Source: Didymodactylos carnosus (lineage: Eukaryota; Rotifera; Eurotatoria; Philodinida; Philodinidae). Taken from it: a stretch of 53,739 nucleotides of DNA. The position numbers and the translations under genes are program-made. The notes beneath the pieces were generated by a model that saw only the letters and a list, made by a program, of their open reading frames with translations, did no database searches and had not been told where the DNA came from. The stretch lies in the NCBI GenBank assembly GCA_905250885.1, contig CAJNOQ010000356.1:1-53739 (forward strand), read 5' to 3'. Below, in pieces: positions 36,401-46,352 of the stretch (the first letter of the stretch is position 1; every line of letters starts with the position of its first letter).

Positions 36401-39400
36401 AAACAGAATGAGGATAAAGCTTTTTTGACTAACGAATTGGTAAGTCAAAATGGAACGTGTGATGATCACCTTCTTTATAGAAAAAAAGTTTTTCATCAGG
36501 TTTAGTAGTTTAGATTGTTGCCGTAATAGAAACTCCTATTCTTTCAATATCGTTTCTTCGTTTTATGTGGATAAATATCCTAGTTTTATCTTTCGATCTG
36601 TAAAATACTTATGTTTTCAGGTCTTAATGCAACAAGTATTCCTCCCTTCCTATTTATATATTTGAGCCTATACTAGTTAGATTAGTTTAGCGACTTTTTC
36701 ATCTGTATGAAAAACTACAATGAAACTCGTTTAGAATGAAGGTGGGAGTGGTTCAGGCCCAGGACGTGGGACTGATAGCGGCAGTGGTCTTCTGGATGGA
36801 GAACGTAACGACAGCCATCTAGGTGGTAAATTATCAATCATAAATGGTCCAACGCGGTCGCCAAAGCCACCGAAACATTCGCGTTTACCCGTCTTACTAT
36901 CTCGAAATAGTAGCAAAGGCAATTCTGATGGCGGTGAAAACGTTGGAAGTGCATCAGCTGCAAGTAAAATTGGCGGTCAAGGAACAGTTGTTGCGACACT
37001 TTCTAATCATGCAGCTACGAAACCAGCTAATTCCATGATTAATACCCCTGTACCAGTTATTATTTTACCAAAAAATGATACAACGAACTCAAGTCGAACA
37101 TCATCAGCAAAACAATTTCTAATGAAACGTGTACGATCGCATTCAAGATCTGACCCACCACCTGTGCCGGATAAATCATTATTTTCACGTTTATTTATGA
37201 GAAAAAGTCGTCGAGGAGATGAACGACATAGAATATCAAATCCTGCTAATGTACATATTCAAAAAGATAATGAATATGATGAAGCATTGACACTATCTGA
37301 TACAAATGTTTCAATGCGTTCGCTAGTAAACACAGGTAAAACAGCGAGTAGTGATCAATTAACCGATATTCAAAATGAAGATAAATTAGCACCGGTATCT
37401 CATCCACAATATTATACGAGTATGGCAGCAGGTGATACAGGCTCATGGGTCACATATCATAAACATATACAAACATTAGAACTACCACATAATAAATCAG
37501 ATAAATTGCAAACACCGTCGAGTTTAAGAGTAAGTATAATTCATTATGATGGGGTAAAAAAACACCTTTTTGCCATGGTTATGCGTGTACACATGTTAGT
37601 ATTTAACAGTACTCTTATTCTGGTAAATTTTGTCCCAGTGCTTCATTATTTGCACTTCTACGTGTGATGCAGCTTTTGCGATTTTCTTATTTCGTCTGCA
37701 TATTATTTCTAGTTATTACGCTTTGCACGTGAAGCTCTCTGTTGGAGGTGGAGGAAATATAACAGTTTAAAAAAGTAAATGTCTGTTTTGTAAAACAGAT
37801 GTTTATAAACTGAGAAATTGCATTAGAGTTATAAAGATGGAACATCAATAAAAACGGAGCAACTATGATATGTGAAGGTTTTTTGTACACGGTCTTGTGA
37901 ATTAAAATACAGTAACTGCAGAAAACACTGTAGAAGAAGCGAGTTTATAAAACGGTACTACGAAGTTAGATAAACGCATACGAATTGAAAGACAGTGCCT
38001 CCACAATCGGTTACAATAACATATACAGTGTCATCAAACAGTATATCACCCTCCTTTTCAATTTACTGGCAATTGGCCAGTTTTATTCAACAGATATATA
38101 AAGTCCATTCATTTATTCATTCATTCATCTATGAGTATGTGAAAAAGAAAAAAAGTTGTACGCATATTTATTGCCAAAGAAATAAATGTTTGCTATGTCA
38201 CGTTGAACATAGATCGTGGCCATTCTTTCATGTAAAAAACAGATCAATGTGTATGTGTGTGGGTGTGTGTGACTTGAGAGAATAAGAGACAACACAAAAA
38301 ACATAAAGTATTGTTCATTTGTTAAAATACGCAAGAGATATCAGTTTTATGATTTCTCAATTTCAATTAATTTCTCTTTCCTTAAAGACTTATAGAGCAC
38401 CGATTACATCAGTGTTCTTATTTCAAAAGTATTGTGACACACAAATTCTTTCCTGTGTGTAATCGTGATTCTATGTATGAGTATTTTTGATGAGGCAAAA
38501 GATTTTTTACATTCTAACATGATTCGACGTACATCAATTTTGATAGTTTAAGTTTTAGAATATTGTGATGAATTTATTTCTGTTTGTATTCTGGAAAAAT
38601 CAAGCTTAGCAAATTTAAAGATATCTTATTCTTCATTTCTTATGTACTATTAAAATGTAAGATTGTTGTTGTTTCAAAAATATACATAACAATTTGTTAA
38701 GTAAAAATGGAACGAATCATACGTGAGCGTTGTTTTCATCAATTTTCTGTAAGTTAAAGTCAATAATAGATCTAATTTTGCTTCTTCTTGTATGTAAAGC
38801 GTAATCAGTTATAACGATCTCTAAGCTGCTGTGCGTTCAGAGACACATCATTTTTTCTTTAGGTATAGATAAATGATGCGTGAGCATAACTACCTAAGTC
38901 AATTTTCTTGACTCATTCTTAGTGTGACCATGACTCGTACCATAAATGGGGCAAGAAATTGGATTAGATATGCTCTTGATATGACATATAATATAGTGAA
39001 AATGATTGTTGTAAGACGGATGCGCTTTGAAATAAACAATCTCTATTTGTTTTGTTCACAGTTCTGACATTACACAGTTTGAACTCCGTTCCATAGCCTT
39101 TTTACCATATCACCGTGAAGAAACAAAATAAAGTTCATTTCGAGTTGTCGAAAAGTGCTTTTTTGTATTCAGCATACTCGATAATCCCATAGATTTTTCT
39201 AGTTTTTGCAAGCGGTACTGTCAAATGTTTGGGAAAGTTTTACGAACTGCGCAAAAAAAATGGCGCAAAAAAAATTCCATGAGAAAATAATATAAATTTC
39301 AAAATTTTCCTTAAACTTTTGACGGTATCTCTCGTCAAAAATAGAAAATCTACTGGATTATCGAGTGTGCTGAATACGAAAAAGCACTTTTCCACGATCC

Positions 39401-42354
39401 TAAATGAACTTTATTTTTCTGTCGGTGATATGTATTATCTTGTTATATCCATATATAATACGAAATACCTTATGAGCTTCAAACAATTTTTTGAATAATC
39501 AAAGTCTTCAAGTAAGTAACCGCTTATAAAATGAAGCGTGATTGTAATAAAATTTCATAAATATGAATTATCCACTTGCAACAACGCTGCTGCAATGCTT
39601 ACCTTTTACTTATGCATGTCGCGTGATATCAAGCTGCTTTTTAATTAGCAAGAGTAGATATGCACTAATTTTTAAGATAAATATTTATACAACGTATATT
39701 TTTCTTCTGTCACTTTAGACACTATTTCAAGATTCCAGTCATTCAAAGCGAACTGGTAAGAAACTAGAACGAGATAATAATTAAGTAAATTTAAACTTAA
39801 GAAAGAATATTTTGAGTATCTAAAAGATATTATTTAATTTCTCTTTTACAGGTGGTACACAAAGTCCAAATCCAACAGGTAAAACGTTTAAACGTTTTAC
39901 AACATTACCAACACAAGGCACAACTACATTAAAAGATCGTCTTTCATCAGCATATACCATTCGAAGTCCAGCAGTGGTTTGTATTTGTTTTGTTTTTTAT
40001 TAGTTTAGTGCAAAAGCAGCGGCATTTCTTAACATTGCAGAATATATACACCTCGTTATTGTCAATAGCTATATAGTTTAAAAACGATATATATAATTGA
40101 ACAATCATCCCAAAAAACACTATTGTTTAGTCGAAATCACCGACAGCAGAGCTCGACGCCGAAGAAGACATATTTGGTACGTATTATCTTAGTTTATTGT
40201 TAACGGTTGTAATATTTTTCTTTCAAATATATATTTTGTTGCTCATATATGAATGTATAAACATACTTTATAGTGAATGATGAGGAAGTGTATGTTCATT
40301 TTATGAAAACTCATACATGTTATGATATTATGCCAAAAAGTTCCAAATTAGTTGTATTTGATACTCAACTAGCCGTAAGTAGCATAAGGTAACAATTAAA
40401 TTAGGATAAATGTATATGTATATTTGTCTATTTTCAAAGGTAAAAAAAGCATTTTTTGCTCTTGTTTATAATGGTGTGAGAGCAGCACCATTATGGGATT
40501 CAAAACGGCAAGCATTCACGGGAATGTTAACAATAACCGATTTTATTCTAATATTACAAAAATATTATAAAGAACCAAATGTAAGAGTTTTATTATATTA
40601 TTACATTGGTGACTATAGTCACTAATAACATCACTACTAACAGAAACTTTTAGAAACAAGATCTTGATAGATCAATCCCTGTCTCAGTGTTGATTTGAGT
40701 ATGCTACTGATAGTTTATGATTTGTTAATCAGAAATATTACTGTTCTACTGTATTACTTGAGTCTGCACTTCAGTCTGGTGATTCATAAAAATTCGTATT
40801 CATCCTGTGGTACTACTAATTTCATTTAATTACGCTTAATGTGTCGATGACTCATTTCACCAAAAGAGTGTTAAATATACAGATAAAACATGTTATTTAC
40901 ACAAAATCTCATTAACTGGACACGTCAGACAAATTTTCTTTTGCAGAAAGGGACCATCTACATACAATAACAAACATAAAATGTGAGGGAACCATTGATC
41001 TTAATCAGATCAACTGTTATTAGAGAAGTGCCCGTTATAAACTTTATTTAAATTTAATTTGGAGCTATTTTTTAAATATCGGTATACTAAAAGCTTAACC
41101 TTGGCTCGTACTATAGCTGCGAGACAGGGTAAAAAACCTTTTGTCCACCTATGGAACGAAGCGCTACTACTAGTCAACACCTGTAAAAAAAAACGCCTCG
41201 TGCACCAATTGTATTCCAGTAATCTTATTCAATAGTTTTAATGCTTTCTGCGAGTAGTTTAGTGTCTCAGTTTTTTTTGGCACTGTGTTCGATCGTTTAC
41301 CTAATAACTATTATTTATTAAATAATTGTATAGGCAAAAATTGAAGAATTAGAAGAACATAAAATTGATACTTGGCGTGAAGTATTAAAGGAATATGAAA
41401 AACCTCTATTATGTATAAAACCAACTGATACGTGAGTAGTTTTTCTCAAAATTTTTAACTAATTATATGAAAATTTATGATGTATTTCAGTTTATATGAT
41501 TGTATAAAAATTTTAATTAATAATCATGTTCATCGATTGCCAATCGTTGATCCAGTAACCAATAATGTTATATGCATTTTAACACACAAGCGTGTTTTAA
41601 GGTTTTTATATTTATATGTAAGTCATCCACACACACACACACATACAACCTCCACATGAAAATGGTTTATAAATATTGTTTAACTATTATTTAGATACAT
41701 GACTGGCCACAACCATCATATATGTTAAAAACATTAGAAGAATTGAACGTTGGTACCTATCATACAATTCAAACGGTATCTATCAAAATCCAAAAGTCAT
41801 ATTCTTTTATCTATCGTTGTTGTTTCGTTTATTTTGAAATAGATAAATGAAGAAACATCTGTGATTGATGCATTAGGAACATTTGTCAAATATCGCGTAT
41901 CAGCATTACCGGTCGTCGATAAAGATAACAAAATTATGAATATCTATTCAAAATTTGATGTTATCGTAAGTATTTAACAGTACTTTGACCATAACCAACC
42001 TGTTTTGGCTCGAAAATAAAGTGTCAAGTTAATATTCTTAATAATATCAGTCATTTGTATTAGTTTTATTCATTTTTATAGGGTTTAGCTGCTGAAAAAA
42101 CTTATACAAATTTGAATATGACAATAAATGAAGCATTAAATTATCGTAAAGAGCGCGTAGAAGGTGTTGCCAAATGTTATAAGGAAGAAACATTAGCTGT
42201 TGTTTTAGAACGAATTGTTAGAGCTGAAGTTCATCGTTTAGTAGTCGTTGATAAAACTGAACATGTTATTGGTGTTCTGTCTTTATCAGATATTTTGAGC
42301 TATATTGTATTACGACCGTTACAAGAAAAAACAACACCAACCATAATTAGATAA
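27269..42354 (+). CDS. AMP-activated protein kinase gamma subunit (long form), 693-697 aa
   Basis: Energy-sensing subunit of AMPK; its four CBS repeats bind AMP/ADP/ATP. Shared exons: 36735-37529, 39719-39755, 39852-39976, 40131-40176, 40274-40374, 40440-40580, 41334-41431, 41491-41617, 41695-41775, 41843-41965, 42082-42354; together 649 codons including stop. Any of three phase-0 first exons (27269-27415, 29296-29430, 36293-36439) can precede them. Exon 2 encodes a 265-residue Gly/Ser/Arg-rich extension ([20 protein letters not shown]), as in PRKAG2-type long isoforms. The CBS region begins [21 protein letters not shown]. Nucleotide-binding residues expected from mammalian gamma1 are present: Arg in NGVRAAPLW, His-Arg in NHVHRLP, Arg and Ser in KYRVSALP, His-Arg in EVHRLVVV, Asp in SLSDIL. 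Cytosol/nucleus; partners are the alpha and beta subunits. The CBS part is certain; the use of each first exon is inferred. Confidence 0.95.
29296..29430 (+). CDS. AMPK gamma alternative first exon B (45 codons)
   Basis: ATG to a GTAATA donor, phase 0. Encodes [14 protein letters not shown].., with TRRYSTP and the ending LDTIYE. The shared TRRYSxP...LxTIYE shows that it is a duplicate of exon A, about 2 kb upstream. The donor is weaker than that of exon A. Confidence 0.75.
29537..29981. repeat. direct repeat pair of about 58 bp
   Basis: Copies at 29537-29593 and 29923-29981 share TTTTCTATTTGTTTTTCTGT, then AACTCTT and a TTTCCAT/TCTCCAT segment. They lie in the AMPK gamma intron just after first exon B. 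Confidence 0.6.
31496..31679. mobile_element. hAT-like MITE, 167 bp, with 8-bp target duplication
   Basis: Element 31504-31670 starts CAGCGGCGTCTATTC and ends with the complement (GATAGACGCCCCTG), i.e. CAG..CTG ends. GTCACGCA lies directly before it (31496-31503) and again at 31672-31679, one base past CTG. An 8-bp duplication with CAG..CTG ends is the hAT signature. Confidence 0.75.
32160..32330. repeat. cluster of AAGTACTTG-type words
   Basis: Variants of CAAGTACTTG (itself a palindrome) recur at least seven times at irregular spacing, without a fixed period. Related words also occur near 31855-31920. Could be subterminal repeats of a decayed element. Confidence 0.6.
32323..32438. mobile_element. 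hAT-like MITE, 100 bp, with 8-bp target duplication
   Basis: Element 32331-32430 begins TAGGGATGTTCGGTTC and ends with GACCGAACATCCCTA. The flanks 32323-32330 and 32431-32438 are the identical 8-mer CTTGTATG. TIRs starting TAGGG plus 8-bp duplications are typical of hAT. The perfect duplication suggests a fairly recent insertion. Confidence 0.88.
34731..35613. mobile_element. TIR DNA element, 883 bp, probably TA-flanked
   Basis: The ends match as inverted repeats over about 37 bp (TAACGGGTTG.., GAAAATGRCGCYACTTTRCAA). TA at both extreme ends would fit a Tc1/mariner-type TA target. The 102-codon open frame inside (34865-35173) has no recognisable transposase motif, so it is non-autonomous. 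Confidence 0.7.
35877..35962. repeat. two adjacent hairpins followed by (CT)n
   Basis: Hairpin 1, 35877-35901: 12-bp arms (TTTTGGCTTCTT and complement) around one base. Hairpin 2, 35907-35931: 11-bp arms (AATCAACCATT and complement) around AAT. A (CT)n tract runs to about 35962. They lie 330 bp before AMPK gamma first exon C. Confidence 0.8.
36293..36439 (+). CDS. AMPK gamma alternative first exon C, His/Asp-rich (49 codons)
   Basis: ATG to a phase-0 GTAAGT donor, 295 bp before the shared exon at 36735. Encodes [10 protein letters not shown] and then a His/Asp-rich run ([18 protein letters not shown]) followed by [19 protein letters not shown]. It is unrelated to exons A and B. His/Asp clusters of this kind often bind Zn or Ni, which is inference here. 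Confidence 0.75.
37530..39718. other. 2.2-kb AMPK gamma intron
   Basis: No exon was recognised. It contains the foldback element at 39107-39431 and otherwise AT-rich sequence. An alternative read-through of exon 2 reaches a stop at about 37667 and would truncate the protein before the CBS domains. Confidence 0.5.
39107..39431. mobile_element. foldback/MITE element, 325 bp
   Basis: The arms of about 95 bp (39107-39200 and 39340-39431) are reverse complements with scattered mismatches, including ATATCACCG, AAATAAAGTTCATTT, AAAAGTGCTTTTT, TATTCAGCA and CTCGATAATCC. Central loop about 140 bp. No ORF. Confidence 0.75.
40581..41333. other. 753-bp AMPK gamma intron
   Basis: Separates the first CBS repeat from the linker exon ([14 protein letters not shown]). 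It is much longer than the neighbouring introns. I see no inverted-repeat ends or ORF in it. Confidence 0.5.
41629..41643. repeat. (CA)n microsatellite in an AMPK gamma intron
   Basis: Short uninterrupted CA run just after the donor of the exon ending 41617. Confidence 0.8.
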
Positions 42355-42991
42355 TTAATTGGACGTATAGTTTGCCTGTATATATATATATGTTAGTATC
42401 CCCGGTGACTCAATATCGTTCTCTTTTTGGATTGAGTCTGAAAACGTTGTTGTGTGTATAGAGCTTTCAAAAGCAAAAACCTCTAAAAATAGTATAAATT
42501 GCAAGGTGTGTAACAGATTATTTTTTTTTTTCTTGTACAGTTTGTAGATAAATATATTTATTATATGCGCGCTTGCGGCTTCGTTGGCTTTTCTACTCTC
42601 CTGTTCAAGTATGTGTGTGTGTGTGTGTGTATCAAATAATTGATAATTTTTTTTTGTTCAACAAAAAAATTAGAGCAAAGCTATATAAATTTTTTTCATT
42701 ACTTTAATATTTTTTGTTTGTTGTGTCTTTTAAATTTGTAAAAACACATTTTCTTTTCTACTTTTAAGAATTAGTTTGGTTTTTTTCAACAAAAAAACAG
42801 ACAAATTTACATCTAAGCAAGAAGAATATCAAAAATTATAGACGTTCGTTGACTACAATAATAAATGAAAATCAAGGGTTCTGGATGGGAATAGCTTGTC
42901 GTTTCCTAATACAAAACTCATTAGGTTTTGACGATGACACCCTTTTCAACAAGTTTTGATTGTGGCATTATCGGAATTATTGGAAAAACGC
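42355..42991. other. AMPK gamma 3' UTR and spacer
   Basis: T-rich, with a (TG)n run. Several AATAAA-like words exist (e.g. near 42860), so the cleavage site cannot be fixed. Confidence 0.4.
42611..42630. repeat. (TG)n microsatellite
   Basis: About ten TG units downstream of the AMPK gamma stop codon. Confidence 0.85.
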
Positions 42992-43740
42992 TAGATCTAA
43001 TGGTCTTGGTGGAAAATGTCGATAAAAAAAAGAGGAAAATATCGAAGAGGAAAATGTAGAAGAGCAAAATGCCGAGAAGGAAAACACCGAAAGTGGATAA
43101 TGGAAAGAAGGAAAATATCGAAAGAAAAACGTCGAAAAGGAGAAGATTCCTTTCTGTTTCTTGGAAATCACTGAAAGAGCTATACGTATTTTTATCATTA
43201 GAACTATTATTGGTTCTTGTCAGACTAGTACGCCTTCCCCAACCAACCTCGTAGCAATTATAGTCACTCATTGAAAAAGTAAAGTATGATGAGATTCAGT
43301 ATGCCTGCTACAATGACCGCCTCACTCTCACCCCATCCACTTAACGTATCACTATGCAGCTTGGTGCAGGGGTACCGGCTCCAAAGCAATCAGGAAATGC
43401 AGCAGCTTGTCAACAATGATTTGGCATACTCAATGGATAATTTCTGAATCAATGCAAAACAGTTACTAGCTGGATTACCGTTGTTGACTCGGATAAACTA
43501 AAAATTAGATCACGATCTATTGGCCTTATCATTCTTCTTCTACTCTCTTTCCCCATGTGATTTAATAAAAGATCTCTTTCAGTGATTTCAAGGAACAGAA
43601 AGGAATCTTCTCCTTTTCGACATTTACCTTTTCGGCATTTTGCTCTTCTAGATCTTCCAGTTTGACGTTGTCCTCTTTTTTTATCGACATTTTCCTTTTG
43701 GATGTTTTTTCATTCGACGTTTTCCGTCAACCACGATCTA
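42992..43740. mobile_element. foldback element with short-period repeats in its arms
   Basis: The arms (about 42992-43185 and 43565-43740) are reverse complements. They share TAGATC at the outer ends, many GGAAAATRTCGA units in imperfect tandem, and GGAGAAGATTCCTTTCTGTT near the inner ends. Tandem repeats within long inverted arms are characteristic of foldback elements. No transposase. Confidence 0.75.
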
Positions 43741-43763
43741 ATGTCGAATTTGCACTTTAATAA

Positions 43764-44761
43764 CCCTTTCCAGCCGGATGTTGCCATTTGGCAACATTGA
43801 GTCAGTATATTGTGAGGATTGACTCATTGTGGAAGTATATATCTTTTTTTAAAACTAAATAATTATCTTTATATACCGTGGTGCATATGCATATATTCGA
43901 GAACAAAAAATATTCCTTTTCTAGGCGAGTAATTAGATCCACACGGAGAGTCCTAGAAGTGTGTTCAAATCATAAAAACTCGTTTCTTCCCTGTCCGAAG
44001 ATTTAATGTTGAGAGTAACTAGTGACTAATTTTAGCCACACAGTAGAACTGCTATATACAGCACTGCTAACATAACATGTTCAACAGTTCTCAACGGTAA
44101 AAAAACGTACTTGTTGCCATTCGCCAACATCCGGCCACAAAGGGACAAAAATTTTGTAAAATTCATTTTCTCTCTGCAGCTGCCAGGCGTGATTTCTTAT
44201 AAAGTAATGTTACGATACATGTATTCGATACGTGATCATAAACCGTGTATTGTATGGGTGATTGACATAGGTCATTTTTATTATTTTAGATGTTTTATCA
44301 TTGCAGTCCTTCTTTCACTTAAGTATTTTTTCCCGTCGATTTAGTTTTTTATTTTGTCTTTTGGATATTTCGTTTACAAGTATATTCATATTTCCTTTTA
44401 TTAGTATTTGAGTGTTCCATCTTGCTCGCTTGCTCGTAATATAGATATCTTATTTTTGATAAAGAACAACCCTTTTGTATTATTAAGGTTGTTAATGATG
44501 ACTTCTGGAGAAGTATTTAATAAACAATCGAATAGTGAAGAAGAAGTTGGTTATTTCACAAAATTTTACAAAATACAAAATTACAGTTTACGAGTTTTAT
44601 AAAATTTTTGTCCCATTGTGACCGGATGTTGCAGCCCATTAGAACACTAAGCATTTCTATGGTTCGAAAAATAAACTTTTGTTATATCAGTGACCAAGGT
44701 ATACCGAATATACTACAAACGAATTTTTTGTAACTCTGGTTTGGTACCCGGCTGGAAAGGG
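43764..44761. mobile_element. piggyBac-like non-autonomous TIR element, 998 bp
   Basis: Perfect 14-bp terminal inverted repeats, CCCTTTCCAGCCGG at 43764-43777 and its complement at 44748-44761. CCCTTT ends are typical of piggyBac. The flanks are ATAA (left; TTAA lies three bases further out) and CTAA (right), close to the TTAA target but not an exact duplication. A second inverted pair (44128-44170 with 44590-44635, sharing CCGGATGTTG and AAAATTTTTGTCCC) is nested inside. The open frames do not resemble a transposase. Confidence 0.65.
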
Positions 44762-45377
44762 CTAATGATGTTTTTTTCTCAAGCGAGAGAGGAGCGCAAA
44801 TATCAAGATTTATGTCCATGCGCATAAGATTCTTGATCATGCAAAACGCTTGAGGTATGCGCATGATGTGAGAATCATTTAGTGGTATGTCTATATTTCA
44901 AAAAAATCATGCGTATATCTTAAAAAATTCAAGCGTATGAAGTAAAATAAAGTGTTTTGAATGGGTAATAAAATCATACGCTGGAGTGAAAAAGCTTCGC
45001 TATAGGATGAGTATGAATGAAATCAGTAATCGTCGGTATTATTCCTCAATGTGTTAACAAAATCACAACTATTCGTATTTGATCTATTTTACGTTAATTA
45101 ATTATTAATTTTTATTATCAATTATAAAACAAAATTCATCGAATAAAGCATTTCGTGAAGCAGCTTTTATGCAAAAAATAATGTTCCTAGTGTTCGCAAT
45201 ATTGATATTATAGTAATACTAGATGTTTTATTATTATTTTGTAGTTAAATGCTGACTCTTTCTTCTTATTTGATCGCAAATAAATCGAACATATTTCTGT
45301 CAATTTTTGAAACAAGAGGAAACGAAACAGAGTAAAACCTATTACAAAAAAAGAAACTTTTTTTTAACGATATCGAA
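44762..45377. other. spacer and 3' region of the neuropeptide gene
   Basis: Repeated words such as CATGCG and AAGCGTATGA occur near 44815-45000. No gene seen. The minus-strand 3' UTR of the neuropeptide gene should lie in the right part. Confidence 0.4.
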
Positions 45378-45893
45378 TTAAAGATCAGGATATAAAAATC
45401 GATAAAGTTCGTTTAACTCGATTCGCCCATCGCCTAAAAGAAATAAAATCTCGTATAAAGTATAAAATACTACAACTTATTTTCTTTTCTCTCTTACCAT
45501 TGGCATCAATATGATTTAACGAATACGGAAAACTTTGTTCAGAATGATGGTTATCAGTGAATTTATTGATAATGGATAGTAATTCATTTGGTGATGATGG
45601 CGGTGATTGATTGGATATTACATCATTTTCGAGTGTACGTTTTCCAAATCTATATCAACAAGGAACGATCATATAGGATATTATTAGCTAATAACATCAT
45701 ACCTTGGTCGAGCAATGATAGCATAGTAATTGTGTAATAGTTTCCAAAATAGGTGCCATTCGTCTGGTGAAGCATTTTGACTTGGCATCGGAGGAGGGTT
45801 AGGATAACTGACGGTGTAAACAAATCGTACGGTCAAAATAATGGAAAGCAGAGTTAAAAGTGAAACAATCGAATTCATTCTAGAATGTAACAT
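45378..45893 (-). CDS. neuropeptide F (NPY family) precursor with C-terminal EF-hand, 132 aa, 3 exons
   Basis: Exons (minus): 45893-45703, 45649-45498, 45433-45378; 399 nt in frame. A second ATG at 45878 may be the true start because an AG acceptor-like site (TTCTAG) sits just before it. A hydrophobic signal peptide (SIVSLLTLLSIILTVRFVYT) precedes the peptide. Cleavage before Tyr-Pro gives a 36-residue product, the length of vertebrate NPY: a proline-rich N-terminus (YPNPPPMP), an amphipathic helix (DEWHLFWKLLHNYYAIIA) and RPRF followed by GKR, the amidation and dibasic cleavage signal. Intron 1 interrupts the penultimate Arg codon (AG|A), the known conserved intron of NPY/NPF genes. The C-flanking peptide ends in DANGDGRIELNE, a canonical EF-hand loop with a following helix. 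Secreted; acts on NPY/NPF GPCRs in feeding and related behaviours in other animals. Confidence 0.93.
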
Positions 45894-46352
45894 TAGACGG
45901 TAGCCTATTAGAGATGCAAGAAACGAGTGATGATTATTAGAAAGATTTCAACATTTTGATAAAATACGTAACATAAACTATCTGATTTTTTAGATAGACA
46001 TAAAATTTTGGATGTATTTTCGTTCTAAAAACAGAAAGAAAATTTGTGAAACTCTATTTAAATGAAAAAAAACAACAGAATTAACTAGATATACATAAAG
46101 ACGTAGTGGCAATTCATCTTATGGTATGAGACAAACTGCTCTAAAGAAAAAAACTGGGGTGTATGACATTAACTTTGACTTAAATGAGAATGAAGGAGAT
46201 CTAACTTCTTCATTTAGAATTTTAAACGTAGAGAAATATTGTAATGGTGAGATTCTGCTTTAGTTTGCCAATAGCCATTGGAAACTCCAAAAGGAGCTTC
46301 ATTTATATTAGACAACAGGGAGTTTTAAGACGGTAACATCGGATGATCCAGA
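45894..46352. other. upstream region of the neuropeptide gene
   Basis: No gene. It probably contains the minus-strand promoter or 5' UTR exon of the neuropeptide gene, but no element can be fixed. Confidence 0.4.

Noticed and set aside
36308..36496. Minus-strand ORF of 62 codons
   Set aside because: It is antisense to the His-rich first exon and made of its complement (VMIVMVMII), with no independent support.
37035..37667. Read as an independent 210-aa ORF
   Set aside because: It is the in-frame continuation of AMPK gamma exon 2, with a GTAAGT donor at 37530; the part after it is intron.
43069..43254. Basic ORF (RRKTPKVDNGKKENIE..)
   Set aside because: It is the translation of a foldback arm made of short tandem repeats; the opposite frame is also open.
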